A stretch of DNA of 64,000 nucleotides from Leptolyngbya sp. NIES-2104 (GCF_001485215.1 NZ_BBWW01000001.1:5022001-5086000); one strand, 5' to 3'. Counted from the stretch's first letter, positions 18,615 to 28,171 are shown. Numbers and translations: made by a program. The notes: a model not told the origin generated them from the letters alone.

Positions 18615-19801
18615 AGTTGATCAACTGAGTCGGAGTGAGACAATACATACTGTCCAACATTCGCGATCGCAGCATCGAACGCAGGTTGTCGCAGATACAG
18701 CGTTAAATCACGATTCATTCGGTCGATCGCAGTTGGGGGAAGCAATCCGCGTGTTCCAACCGATCGCTGCACCAGTTGCATCACATCTAGGCAAATTTGT
18801 TCGATCGCAGTCCGTACCATGTTGGCGTAAGCGATTAGTTTGATTGAATCCGGTTGAACTTGATGCGGCGAACCAGCGAATATCGGCGCATAGTTTGCGA
18901 TCGTTTCTGCTGCACCTTGTAGCCAAAGATTTCCGCTCTCAAGTGCGATCGCCATTTTTCCGAATCGCTCTTCTTGATAGGGATCTTGAGTTCGTTCTAG
19001 ACTGTGCAAAAACTGTCGAGCTTCATCGAATAGCGCTTCGGCTCCTCCTAACTGAACCGCCGCAAATCGAACGACACCTGTCGTTAACCAAGGTTGGCGA
19101 TAGTAATCGTTTGGTTGACCAATCAGCGCGGTTTTCGGAAGTTCAACTCCGGTAAAATCAACTTTATAGCTTGCCGTTGCTCGCATTCCTGACGGCTGCC
19201 ACCAGGACGGATCAGCGATCGTAGCAACTTCATCCATCGGAACAATACACATTTGCCAGCGACCATCGGGTAATGTGCCATTCACAAAAGGTCGATCGAC
19301 ATATCCAGATCCAGAGGCAAACGTTTTACAACCTTCTAACCGATAGTTACCGTTATCGAGTGGAATAATTTTCAAACTGTCTGCATCTTCCGCATTCCAA
19401 ACTCCGAAAATTTTATGTCGATCGCGAACATCTGCCGCATAGCGATCAATTTGATTGGGTGTTCCAAAGGTTTGAATCAGTTGTACTGCATTGACGTGAC
19501 CTTCATAGATTCGCCCGATCGCTAAATTCCCACGTCCAATGATTTTTAGGAGTTTCAATAGTTCATCAGTTGTGTTCGCATCAATGCCTAGCCCCAATCC
19601 ACCCAAAGCGCGATCGAGCGGAACTGCAAGTAATCCTGTAGCAGCAATTTGCTTAAATTCCTCAGCAGGGAAAGCGCCTACGTGATCAATTTTGGCAGCA
19701 TTGTGACTTGCAAATTTTGAAATTTCAGCAGCATGAAACAGTGCGTCTTGAATCGAGGTGAGAGACATTCGGGGAGGAGGAGAAATAGTGCTTTGTTTCA
19801 T
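18602..19801 (-). CDS. Acyl-CoA dehydrogenase family protein
   Basis: ATG 19801 is chosen over a TTG at 19819, giving 399 residues. The protein shows the acyl-CoA dehydrogenase fold: an N-terminal helical region, a middle beta domain with WNAEDADSLKI and GCKTFASGSGYVDRPFV (residues about 140-170) and a C-terminal helical bundle with VRFAAVQLGGAEALFDEARQFL. The family reduces FAD while desaturating acyl thioesters, though many cluster-associated members act on other substrates. It overlaps the PIG-L gene by 13 nt and follows the glycosyltransferase after a mobile element. Its role in the shared pathway is unknown. Confidence 0.82.
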   Translation of the reverse strand: MKQSTISPPPRMSLTSIQDALFHAAEISKFASHNAAKIDHVGAFPAEEFKQIAATGLLAVPLDRALGGLGLGIDANTTDELLKLLKIIGRGNLAIGRIYEGHVNAVQLIQTFGTPNQIDRYAADVRDRHKIFGVWNAEDADSLKIIPLDNGNYRLEGCKTFASGSGYVDRPFVNGTLPDGRWQMCIVPMDEVATIADPSWWQPSGMRATASYKVDFTGVELPKTALIGQPNDYYRQPWLTTGVVRFAAVQLGGAEALFDEARQFLHSLERTQDPYQEERFGKMAIALESGNLWLQGAAETIANYAPIFAGSPHQVQPDSIKLIAYANMVRTAIEQICLDVMQLVQRSVGTRGLLPPTAIDRMNRDLTLYLRQPAFDAAIANVGQYVLSHSDSVDQLWQI

Positions 19802-19833
19802 GATTAGTAGCCTTAACAATAATTCTATTTAAG

Positions 19834-20075
19834 TAAGCAATGACAGTTCAGAGGACATTTGAGAAGTATAAAAAGTCTTTTCGCTTCGATTGCCTCCCGC
19901 CCTGAAATGAATTTCGCGCTACCCGTGGAAAGTCTACTGAAGTAGACTGGGAGCCAGTTTGAGGTTCTTAGTCCATTGAAATGGACTTGCGCCGATTAGC
20001 CCGAAATTCATTTCAGGGCGGGTTGCGGCAACAACGAATACTTTTCAAACATCCTCTAAACAATGACAGTTCAGA
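19834..20075. repeat. Direct repeats flanking element B1
   Basis: TAAGCAATGACAGTTCAGA at 19834-19852 and TAAACAATGACAGTTCAGA at 20057-20075 are 19-base direct repeats with one mismatch. They bracket element B1, overlapping its terminal bases, and look like a duplicated insertion site. Confidence 0.8.
19851..20056. mobile_element. Palindromic MITE-like element B1
   Basis: A 206-bp element with terminal inverted repeats GAGGACATTTGAGAAGTAT and its counterpart ending ACTTTTCAAACATCCTC. Inside are a 25-bp outer stem starting CCCGCCCTGAAATGAATTTC at 19896 and ending GGGCGGG, enclosing AGTCTAC-TGAA-GTAGACT and AGTCCAT-TGAA-ATGGACT hairpins. It carries no ORF of its own and no transposase. It lies between the acyl-CoA dehydrogenase gene and the glycosyltransferase, and supplies the last codons of the latter. 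Confidence 0.85.
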
Positions 20076-21308
20076 AGTGCGAGAAGTCTGTTTAGCGCAA
20101 TGCAATTCGAGTCGGAGCTGTTGAATCGCTTGTTCGATCGAGACTTTTGACCATCGCTGTGACCAAATTTGTTCTTGCTGTTGACGGTGTTCGATCTGCT
20201 CCATCAAGAGTCCGAGGGTTTGCGGTTGAGTAAGTTGTGTTTGCAGCCAATCCGCAGTAATTCCCAACTGTTGAGCCATCGATTGAACTTCGCGATCGCT
20301 CGGTTGATGTCCACAGAGAATCTTTTCCCAAAGCAGTCGGAGTTGATAGCGCGATCGCAATCGTGCTGCAACTTCAGTACCCGATTCGACCAAAAACGGC
20401 TGGTGCTGTTGTCCCATTGCTGTCCAAACACTCAACTGATTTGCTAATCCTAGCTCTGTGCGTCCGATCTGTCGGGCTGAAGTCGTCACACGCACTTTGG
20501 GACTATGCCGAAATCTTGCATTGACTCGCTGCAATGCTTTGTAGAGTGCAACATCTTCGGGAGTTCTCACCAGCGGCATTCCTCCTGCCTGAGCGTAGAT
20601 CTCCGCTGTCACTGCGAAACTTGCACCGTAATGCTGAAAGTGTCTGGGTGCAGGATCATCAGGATTGGGATCAAGATAGCTCTCTAGCTCAGCAATCAGC
20701 GATCGATATCCAACTTCGCGTAAATGACAAGCTCTCGTATAGGGTGCTAACTGAGCAAGTCCAACCGGATCAAGCATAATTCTGCCCCCGACCGCATCTG
20801 CACCGTTTGCAATCTCTTCTAAGATTGCAGCGATCCAGGTGGAACTTACTCGCGAATCTCCATCGGTCGAAGCAATCACACCGCGTTTTCGTCCGAGTTG
20901 GCTCAGGCGGCGATGTGCTTCATTCATCAACAGTTGCCGAACGCGACCGATATAAGCCTCTTGAGGTGGAAGTGTTCTTTCAACGATGTGTAAATTCAGA
21001 TCTGAGTGATGTTCAGCGAAGCGATGAGCGATCGCAGCAGACGCATCACTACAATTGTTTGCCAGCAGAATGATTTCGTAGCGATCGCGCTCAAAAACAT
21101 AACCGTTGAGATCAGTTTGCTTAGCTAAAGCGCTCAATGTTGTCGCTAACGTTGCTGCTTCATTCCGAACAGGAACAATGATGCAGACTTCGCACTGAGG
21201 CAAAGGTGGCGTATGAACCAGAAAATCTTCCGAAGCTGAAACTACATGAGCATCAACCGCTTTGATAGGGCTAGTTTGCATCGGTGTGGTTGCTCCAGCC
21301 AGAGACAT
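20013..21308 (-). CDS. Glycosyltransferase family 2
   Basis: A 431-residue GT-A fold glycosyltransferase. The N-terminal nucleotide-sugar region is CEVCIIVPVRNEAATLATTLSAL (about residues 39-61); metal-binding residues are probably in ASTDGDSRVSSTWI, a D-x-D-like motif, and the acceptor region has TPEDVALYKALQ. There is no clear membrane segment. It heads the deacetylase/methyltransferase cluster. The final residues (FRGCLKSIRCCRNPP) are encoded by mobile element B1. In the undisturbed site the frame would have ended ...SELSLLT, so the tail was altered but the catalytic domain is intact. Confidence 0.85.
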   Translation of the reverse strand: MSLAGATTPMQTSPIKAVDAHVVSASEDFLVHTPPLPQCEVCIIVPVRNEAATLATTLSALAKQTDLNGYVFERDRYEIILLANNCSDASAAIAHRFAEHHSDLNLHIVERTLPPQEAYIGRVRQLLMNEAHRRLSQLGRKRGVIASTDGDSRVSSTWIAAILEEIANGADAVGGRIMLDPVGLAQLAPYTRACHLREVGYRSLIAELESYLDPNPDDPAPRHFQHYGASFAVTAEIYAQAGGMPLVRTPEDVALYKALQRVNARFRHSPKVRVTTSARQIGRTELGLANQLSVWTAMGQQHQPFLVESGTEVAARLRSRYQLRLLWEKILCGHQPSDREVQSMAQQLGITADWLQTQLTQPQTLGLLMEQIEHRQQQEQIWSQRWSKVSIEQAIQQLRLELHCAKQTSRTSELSLFRGCLKSIRCCRNPP

Positions 21309-21372
21309 ATAGAGGGATGCTCGATCGCCAAAATAATCGGTAGGCTTGATTCATTGAAACGCCACATGTAAA

Positions 21373-21437
21373 GTTCTCTCAGTAGAGACAATTGTGTAGT
21401 TTTTCTTAAAGATCTGAGATCCATCGACTGAGAGAAC
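21373..21437. repeat. Spaced inverted repeat upstream of the glycosyltransferase
   Basis: GTTCTCTCAGT (21373-21383) and ACTGAGAGAAC (21427-21437) are a perfect 11-bp inverted repeat with a 43-nt spacer, 65 nt upstream of the glycosyltransferase start. It could be an operator or an RNA stem in the leader. A related half, CTGACTGAGAGAAACTG, occurs near 21929. Confidence 0.5.
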
Positions 21438-21499
21438 CTCAAAGGCTGGAATGTCTCTCGCAAGATAGAATTTTTGACTTTCTACGCAATTTGATCATA

Positions 21500-21537
21500 A
21501 AAGTGACCGCCTGTAACAATACACAAGCGGTCACTTT
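21500..21537 (-). terminator. Intrinsic terminator of the GlsB-like gene
   Basis: AAAGTGACCGC and GCGGTCACTTT form a perfect 11-bp stem with a 16-nt loop, 51 nt after the stop of the minus-strand GlsB-like gene. Read on the minus strand it ends in ACTTTTATG, a modest T-tract. Confidence 0.7.
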
Positions 21538-21588
21538 GCTTAATCATAATGAGTTGGCATAGTCAGATTAGATCAATCTGTTAAACCG

Positions 21589-21861
21589 TTAGTAAGCACC
21601 ACGGCGAGTTACTGCATAGTAGATAAACAGGGCAACCAGCGCACCCAAAACTGCAACTACAATTCCACCGATGCTCAAGCCTGTTGAAGCCAATGCAAAG
21701 GTTCCAGTGGTCAAGAAGCTATAGAGCGTTCCACCCACGAATGCACCGATTACGCCTAAGATCAGGGTACCGAAGATACCGCCGCCTTGACGACCAGGGT
21801 AGATAGCTTTTGCGATCGCACCTGCAATTAATCCCAACACAATCCACGCAAGAATATTCAT
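21589..21861 (-). CDS. GlsB/YeaQ/YmgE family stress-response membrane protein
   Basis: A 90-residue hydrophobic protein with three membrane segments (about residues 2-18, 28-47 and 56-80). The glycine-rich patterns LGLIAGAIAKAIYPGRQGGG and GTLILGVIGAFVGG are typical of the family once called transglycosylase-associated proteins. Members are small inner-membrane proteins induced by acid or general stress; no biochemical function is established. It stands alone and is followed by a strong hairpin terminator. Confidence 0.88.
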   Translation of the reverse strand: MNILAWIVLGLIAGAIAKAIYPGRQGGGIFGTLILGVIGAFVGGTLYSFLTTGTFALASTGLSIGGIVVAVLGALVALFIYYAVTRRGAY

Positions 21862-22200
21862 TGTCTTATCTCCGTTTGTTGTTTCTGTGTTTCTGAATAA
21901 ACAGTGAACTATAGACGGTGAACCGCTCTGACTGAGAGAAACTGAATGTTGCTCACTGCGGTTGCTCGATGTGTTTAGAATAACGGCTTGGTTTTGTGTT
22001 TGCGATCCATCTCTAGATCAGATTCAGCCTTAGTCGAAAAGAAGACATTGATGACACGTAAGCCTTCCTTTCGGCTGAGTCAGGATAGGTGAGATCCAAG
22101 AACAGCACTGGAATCCCTCGTTTCATTACTTCTTGAGAGAGTTATGCTTATTTATTAAGATATGTTAGAAGATTAAAGATAATTCCTACTTCTAATAGCC
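21862..22200. other. Intergenic region without a recognised gene
   Basis: This 339-nt gap separates the divergent GlsB-like gene and a response regulator. No ORF with recognisable content was found. It should contain both promoters. An AT-rich stretch at 22141-22190 is the likely promoter area for the regulator; no motif is clear enough to call. Confidence 0.5.
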
Positions 22201-22647
22201 ATGTTTAAAATTGCGATCGTTGACGATAACGAAACTTGGTGTTTTGTTCTAGCTAATTTTCTGCAACAAGAAGGCTTAGCTGTAGAAACATTCTCTGATG
22301 CTCGTAAATTTTTAGCTGTCGCAGCACAGTTTGATTTAGCTCTGGTCGATTTTTCGATGCCCGCTCCCATCTATCGACCTGAAATCGACGGTGCTATCTT
22401 AATCGAGCAGATCAAAACACAGATTGAAAATCCTCCAACTCTACTATTGATTTCCAGTTTCTTTACACCGGACATGGTTCAGCACAGTCAAGCGATTTGT
22501 GAACATGCTGATGCCTGTTTGAGTAAAAGTCTGGGGTTGGAAGGACTCCTTGCTGAACTACAAAAATGGATTCCTCAGAAAGAGCAGATCGACCTTCAGA
22601 GACGTGACTTCTCTCTTATGGTAGACGACAGTAAAACCAACCTCTGA
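22201..22647 (+). CDS. Stand-alone response regulator receiver protein
   Basis: A 148-residue protein consisting of one receiver domain (about residues 1-125). The acidic pair is VDDN near 8-11 and the phospho-acceptor is Asp50 in ALVDFSMP. The loop after Asp50 is longer than usual (SMPAPIYRPEIDGA), so it is a slightly atypical receiver. There is no output domain. The large hybrid kinase gene begins 121 nt downstream on the same strand and is a plausible partner. Confidence 0.85.
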   Translation: MFKIAIVDDNETWCFVLANFLQQEGLAVETFSDARKFLAVAAQFDLALVDFSMPAPIYRPEIDGAILIEQIKTQIENPPTLLLISSFFTPDMVQHSQAICEHADACLSKSLGLEGLLAELQKWIPQKEQIDLQRRDFSLMVDDSKTNL

Positions 22648-22768
22648 TAAATGTAGCAAAAGCTTCCTATCGATAGGGTTGGAATTGTACATCGACCCGC
22701 AAACTTTAGTAGGATTAAACATGACAATCTTGGAACTTTGACGTTTTTACTGCAAGGATGAAGTCTCG

Positions 22769-25700
22769 ATGACCGATAGCTTTCAAAATACTCCTGTTGT
22801 ATCCAACGATTGTCTGTTCTATAACTTTACTGGGGCTGTCACTGAAGCATCCTTGCTGCAAGGTCAAGAGGTTAGTCAGCAGATTTTAGATAACAGCGAT
22901 GACTGTATCAAGCTGCTAGACTTATCAGGACAGCTCTTGTTCATGAATAGCGGTGGACAAGCATTACTGGGGATTCGAGATTTCACGCCGCTGATGAATA
23001 CAGCATGGGTAGACTTTTGGCAGGGAGAAGATCGGCAATCGGTAGAGAAGGCGATCGCCATTGCAAGATCAGGCGGAGTCTGTAGTTTTCAGGGTTATTG
23101 TCCGACTCAAGACGGCACACCAAAGTGGTGGGATGTGAAAGTTAGCCCGATTCGGAACACAGCGGGTCAAGTCGAACGATTGCTGTGTATTTCACGAGAC
23201 ATTACCCAGCGTAAACAGATCGAGCTTGAACGCCAACAGGCAGAAGAGCGCCTCTCTGCGATTTTTTCACGCGCCGCTGTTGGACTGTCCGAAATTTCGC
23301 TCGATGGCAAGTTTCAGCAAGTCAATGATGAGCTTTGTCGAATTTTAGGTCGATCGCGATCGGAAATTTTGGCAGTCGGTGTAATCGATGTCACGTATCC
23401 CGAAGACATTGCAAAAAGCTTGGAGCAGCTTCAGCATTTAGTAGCAACTGGGGAAAAAATCTCACTCGATAAGCGCTATGTTCACCCCGATGGAACGATC
23501 GCTTGGGCAAATAGTAGTTTGACTCGCTTGGATGATGAGCAGGGGCTTCCACGGGCAGTTTTAGCAGTGACAGTCGATATTAGCGATCGTGTTCGCGTCG
23601 AAGAAGAACGCCAACAAGCGGAAGCGATTATTCGTCGTGCGGCTGAACTCAATGCGTTCCGGGTGTCGCTAGCAGATGCGCTCCGTCCTTTGGCAAATCC
23701 GGTCGAAATTCAGGAAACGGCAAGTCGAATTCTCGGTCAATATCTGGGCTTGAATCGGGTGGTTTACTTCGAGGTGCAGGATGACGACTATTTAGTTGAG
23801 CGGGATTATGTTAATGGAGTGAGATCGATCGCGGGTCGATATCCAATGTGTTCATTCGGCGAGGAGCTTTTAGTAGAATTTCGTCAAGGACACTCGATCG
23901 CTTCGTCTGATGTTGCCTCTGATTCGACGCTTTCCGCAGCGCAGCGATCGATCTATGCAGCGGTTCAAAATGCGGCTCATATTGGCATTCCATTGATTAA
24001 AGATGGTGAGTTTGTCGCGGGTCTTGCAATCCACAATGCGACACCGCGAACTTGGACATCGGATGAGATTGCGTTAGTAGAAGAAGTGGCAGAGCGAACT
24101 TGGGCAGCGGTTGAACGAGCGCGTGCGGAAGCAAATTTGCGAAAATCAGAAGAGAAGTATCGGACTTTGTTTGAATCGATCGATGAAGGATTTGCCGTTT
24201 GTGAACTGATTTTCGATGCTCACGGCAAGCCTTGTGATTATCGATTTTTACAAGTCAATCCAGCATTTGCCCAACTCACAGGACTCTCAGAAGCCGAGGG
24301 CAAAACAGCGCGGGAACTCGTGCCCAATATCGATGAAGATCCGTGGATTGAGATCTATGGAAATGTGGTGTCGTCTAGAGAATCGGTGCGAGTTGAGCAA
24401 CAATCGATCGCGCTAAATCGCTGGTTTGACGTGAATGCGTTTTGTGTGGATGATCTTCAGCCGCATCGCTTTGGATTGCTGTTTAGTGAGATTAGCGATC
24501 GTAAACGGATCGAAGCGGCTTTACGAGATAGTGAAGTACAGACTCGAAACATTCTCGATAGTATCAGTGACGGCTTCTTTGCGCTCGATGATCAGTGGCG
24601 GTTTACCTATGTCAATCAAGCAGCGGAACTGCTCACAGGTCGGCTTGTGAGCGAAATATTGGGGAGTAGCTTTTGGGACGAATTTCCTAGTGTGATTGGG
24701 ACTGAATTTGAAGTACTCCATCTGCGGGCAATGCACGATCGCGTTTCTGGATCGGTGACTGCGTTTTATCCTGATCACGATCGCTGGTATGAGGTGAGTA
24801 GCTATCCCGCCGAAAACGGCATCATAATTTATTTTCGGAATGTGAGCGATTTGAAGCGGGCAGAAGTCGAAAGAGAGCGATTATTGCAGCGAGAGCAAGC
24901 TGCGCGACAAGAAGCAGAACGTGCCAATCGCATCAAAGATGAGTTTTTAGCGGTGCTGTCTCATGAACTGAGAACACCCCTCAATCCGATTTTAGGTTGG
25001 ACAAGGATGCTGCAAACCGGGCGATTAGATGCGGTGAGAAGTCAAGAGGCATTAAATACGATCGAGCGAAATGCAAAACTTCAAGCTCAATTAGTCGAAG
25101 ATCTGCTTGATCTGTCTCGAATTCTACGCGGCAAGCTGGCTCTGAACATTTCTCACCTTAACTTAGTGCTCCCGATTCGATCTGCGATCGAGACGGTTCG
25201 ATTTGCAGCCGAAGCAAAACAACTCCAGATTCACACAATTCTCGATCCGAATGTTCCATCTATCTCAGGTGATGCGTCTCGATTGCAGCAAGTCGTCTGG
25301 AATTTGCTTTCAAATTCGGTGAAGTTTACAGATGCTGGCGGACGGATTGAAGTGCGATTAACACAAGTTGGTTCAATGGCTCAAATCACCGTGAGTGATA
25401 CAGGTCGAGGCATTTCACCTGAATTTTTACCGCATGTGTTTGAGCATTTCCGGCAAGAAGATGGATCAACGACGCGGCAATTTGGCGGGTTAGGATTGGG
25501 ACTTGCGATCGTGCGCCAAATCACGGAGCTACATGGTGGAAATGTTCGAGCAGAAAGTTTGGGCGAGAATCAAGGCGCAACTTTTACAGTTGAGTTACCG
25601 ATTGTTCAGCAAAAATGCTCTGAATCGATTGAAATGAGTCAATCCCCAGTCACTGACATTCACTTAGATAACATTCATATTTTGCTAGTCGATGATGATA

Positions 25701-26044
25701 CAGATACCCGTCACCTTCAGACTTTTGTGTTGGAACAAAGTGGTGCAAAGGTAACGGCTGTTGCTTCTGGAATTGAAGTTTTGCAAGCCTTGGATCAGGT
25801 CAAACCACATATTCTAGTCAGTGATATTGGAATGCCTGAGATGGATGGTTATCAGTTGATGGAGCAGATTCGATCGAGATTTGCCGAACAAGGCGGAACC
25901 ATTCATGCGATCGCGCTTACTGCGTATGCAGGGGAACTCGATCAACAGAGAGCACGACAAGCTGGATTTCAGGCTTATTTAACAAAACCTGTGGAACCGG
26001 AAACGTTGGTTAATGCGATCGTTCATCTGCTGGAACCGCATTAG
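22769..26044 (+). CDS. Multi-PAS/GAF hybrid sensor histidine kinase
   Basis: A 1091-residue soluble sensor kinase with no membrane segment. Order: PAS-PAC (about residues 33-150), PAS-PAC (about 160-280), GAF (about 300-455), PAS (about 465-575), PAS (about 590-700), HisKA with phospho-acceptor His732 in SHELRTPLNPILGW, HATPase with DTGRGI and GLGLGLAI boxes, and a C-terminal receiver with Asp1019 in VSDIGMPEMDG. The GAF domain lacks an obvious chromophore Cys-His pair, so bilin binding cannot be claimed. The gene stops exactly where the convergent glycogen debranching enzyme gene stops (no intervening base). Confidence 0.92.
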   Translation: MTDSFQNTPVVSNDCLFYNFTGAVTEASLLQGQEVSQQILDNSDDCIKLLDLSGQLLFMNSGGQALLGIRDFTPLMNTAWVDFWQGEDRQSVEKAIAIARSGGVCSFQGYCPTQDGTPKWWDVKVSPIRNTAGQVERLLCISRDITQRKQIELERQQAEERLSAIFSRAAVGLSEISLDGKFQQVNDELCRILGRSRSEILAVGVIDVTYPEDIAKSLEQLQHLVATGEKISLDKRYVHPDGTIAWANSSLTRLDDEQGLPRAVLAVTVDISDRVRVEEERQQAEAIIRRAAELNAFRVSLADALRPLANPVEIQETASRILGQYLGLNRVVYFEVQDDDYLVERDYVNGVRSIAGRYPMCSFGEELLVEFRQGHSIASSDVASDSTLSAAQRSIYAAVQNAAHIGIPLIKDGEFVAGLAIHNATPRTWTSDEIALVEEVAERTWAAVERARAEANLRKSEEKYRTLFESIDEGFAVCELIFDAHGKPCDYRFLQVNPAFAQLTGLSEAEGKTARELVPNIDEDPWIEIYGNVVSSRESVRVEQQSIALNRWFDVNAFCVDDLQPHRFGLLFSEISDRKRIEAALRDSEVQTRNILDSISDGFFALDDQWRFTYVNQAAELLTGRLVSEILGSSFWDEFPSVIGTEFEVLHLRAMHDRVSGSVTAFYPDHDRWYEVSSYPAENGIIIYFRNVSDLKRAEVERERLLQREQAARQEAERANRIKDEFLAVLSHELRTPLNPILGWTRMLQTGRLDAVRSQEALNTIERNAKLQAQLVEDLLDLSRILRGKLALNISHLNLVLPIRSAIETVRFAAEAKQLQIHTILDPNVPSISGDASRLQQVVWNLLSNSVKFTDAGGRIEVRLTQVGSMAQITVSDTGRGISPEFLPHVFEHFRQEDGSTTRQFGGLGLGLAIVRQITELHGGNVRAESLGENQGATFTVELPIVQQKCSESIEMSQSPVTDIHLDNIHILLVDDDTDTRHLQTFVLEQSGAKVTAVASGIEVLQALDQVKPHILVSDIGMPEMDGYQLMEQIRSRFAEQGGTIHAIALTAYAGELDQQRARQAGFQAYLTKPVEPETLVNAIVHLLEPH

Positions 26045-28012
26045 TTAACCGATCGACATCCAAGCTCTCAGCACTTCCGCCACTGTCCAAGCCTGCGCGA
26101 TACATCCATGCGGCTTCATCGGTGCATCACCATCAAAAATCTCGCTGAGGCTTCCTAGTCCTCGATCTCGTAAATGATTCGCCATCGGTTCAAGAAATTC
26201 TCTCGCTTTTGCTGGATCGTTGTACACCCGATAATGTGCGATCGCATACGCCCCCATCAACCAACCCCAAGCCGTCCCCTGATGGTAAGCTCCATCGCGT
26301 TGCAGCGGATCGCCTTCGTATCGTCCCCGATAGTTGCTATCACGCGGATCAAGCGATCGTAACCCGTAAGAGGTGAGCAGCGATCGAGAACACGCATCAA
26401 CCACCCCCTTTTGCTGGTTTTGATTCAGTGGACTTTCTGGAAGTGAGACAGTGAAAATCTGATTCGGACGCAGAGAAGCATCATTGCCATCAGGCGTGTC
26501 GAGAACATCGTAACAGTAGCCCGTATCGGCATTCCAGAAGCGTTCAAATCGGGCTAGAACTCGTTCCGCCATCGCATCATATTCGCGATAAGGTTTGCCA
26601 ATCCGACGGGCGAACTTAGCAATGATACGGAGCGCGTTGTACCAGAGTGCATTGACTTCGATCGGTTTACCAATCCGAGGAGTCACAACCCAATCACCAA
26701 CCTTGGCATCCATCCAGGTCAATTGTGTTCCGGGTTCTCCGGCATAGAGTAAACCATCGGCAGAATCTAAGTGAATGTTGTAGCGAGTTCCACGACAATG
26801 CCAATCGATGATTTCTGCCAACATGGGAAATAAATCATCGAGAACATCATGATCATCAGTGGCGTTGTAATAATCGAGAATCGCAACAAAATACCATAAG
26901 GTAGCATCAACGGTATTGTATTCGGGAATGATTCCAGCATCAGGAAAACGATTCGGTAGCATTCCTCGATCGAGATATTGAGCAAACGTGTAGAGAATCG
27001 ATCGAGCAATTTCAACTCGTCCAGTCGAGAGCGTCAATCCGGTTAAGCTAATCATCGTATCCCGTCCCCAATCGCTAAACCAGGGATAGCCCGCAATGAT
27101 CGTTTTACCATTAGGCGGACGATTGACGATGAATTGATCCGCAGCTAATACGAGTTGACGAATCCAAGGTGGGGAGGTTTCAACCTGTTTCACGCGATCG
27201 AGTCGCCAACAATCGAATAATCGCTGTTCGTGATTGCGCTGCGATCGAAGTGCGGTTTCTCCATGTAAATTTGGATTCGCTTCGGTGCTGGTGACAAATG
27301 TAAGAGATTGTCCGGGGTAAAGCGTGTCTTGAAAAGTGGCGATGTGGAGATGATCTTCTCGATCGCTTAGTCCTCGTTCTCGTTCTGTTGCTAAATCGAA
27401 TCCATAGTACCAATCGTGCGTTGGAGTAACTGTTGCCCCACGACAGAAGAGATAAAACGGAGTTGCTTCAGGATAAGCGGAAACTTGCAAACCATGATCG
27501 ATCGTTTCAGTTTCCATCTTCCAGCCATTGCCCGAAGTACTACCGTGATAGTCCCGATAGTTTACAAATACTTTGAACGTTAGTGTTAGTGGCTGTGTTG
27601 CTCGTTGTAGTTGATAATGCACATAGGTTGTATTTTCTCCCTGTTGCATCCAAATTCGTTTTTCTAAAATCGCATCGCTGCAAGCATAGCGCCACACTGG
27701 AACCGTTCCTTCGAGAAAAAAGCGCTCAATATGGCGATATCCATGCGGTCCGACAATTCCATCTGCCCAGCGATTTGTGCTGAGGGGGTAGACATCTTCC
27801 CCGTAGCGAATCGATTCATCGAGCTTCGTGGTGAGGAGTGTTCGATCGAGCGGCGGTTTCAAAGCGGCGATCAAGAGTCCGTGATAACGACGAGTAAGCA
27901 GACCCGCGATCGTCCCAGAAGCGAATCCCCCAATTCCGTTTGTGACCAGCCATTCTCGCGTTTCGGAGGTTGGCAGGATGCCACAGGTTTCCCGCCCAAA
28001 ATCAATCACCAT
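26045..28012 (-). CDS. Amylo-alpha-1,6-glucosidase (glycogen debranching enzyme)
   Basis: A 655-residue protein of the archaeal/cyanobacterial type of debranching enzyme. An N-terminal glycogen-binding domain (EWLVTNGIGGFASGTIAGLLTRRYHGLLIAA at residues 20-50) precedes a GH133-like (alpha/alpha)6 catalytic domain with YPWFSDWGRDTMISLTGL and DATLWYFVAILDYYNAT; candidate acidic residues are the Asp in DWGRD and Asp in VDATLW. Family members hydrolyse alpha-1,6 branch points in glycogen. It is cytoplasmic and monocistronic as far as can be seen, lying back-to-back with the sensor kinase. Confidence 0.9.
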   Translation of the reverse strand: MVIDFGRETCGILPTSETREWLVTNGIGGFASGTIAGLLTRRYHGLLIAALKPPLDRTLLTTKLDESIRYGEDVYPLSTNRWADGIVGPHGYRHIERFFLEGTVPVWRYACSDAILEKRIWMQQGENTTYVHYQLQRATQPLTLTFKVFVNYRDYHGSTSGNGWKMETETIDHGLQVSAYPEATPFYLFCRGATVTPTHDWYYGFDLATERERGLSDREDHLHIATFQDTLYPGQSLTFVTSTEANPNLHGETALRSQRNHEQRLFDCWRLDRVKQVETSPPWIRQLVLAADQFIVNRPPNGKTIIAGYPWFSDWGRDTMISLTGLTLSTGRVEIARSILYTFAQYLDRGMLPNRFPDAGIIPEYNTVDATLWYFVAILDYYNATDDHDVLDDLFPMLAEIIDWHCRGTRYNIHLDSADGLLYAGEPGTQLTWMDAKVGDWVVTPRIGKPIEVNALWYNALRIIAKFARRIGKPYREYDAMAERVLARFERFWNADTGYCYDVLDTPDGNDASLRPNQIFTVSLPESPLNQNQQKGVVDACSRSLLTSYGLRSLDPRDSNYRGRYEGDPLQRDGAYHQGTAWGWLMGAYAIAHYRVYNDPAKAREFLEPMANHLRDRGLGSLSEIFDGDAPMKPHGCIAQAWTVAEVLRAWMSIG

Positions 28013-28171
28013 AAAAAAAATCCAGCCAGTCTACTGATTCTAGAAGACTGACACACCCACGATCGCTTTTTTGCCATAAGAACTTCAGATTCACCGGAGA
28101 GTCAATCTTGAGAATTAGGTAATTTTTTTGATTGCGATCTAAACTCAGACAAAACTTTGGGGAGATCGAAA

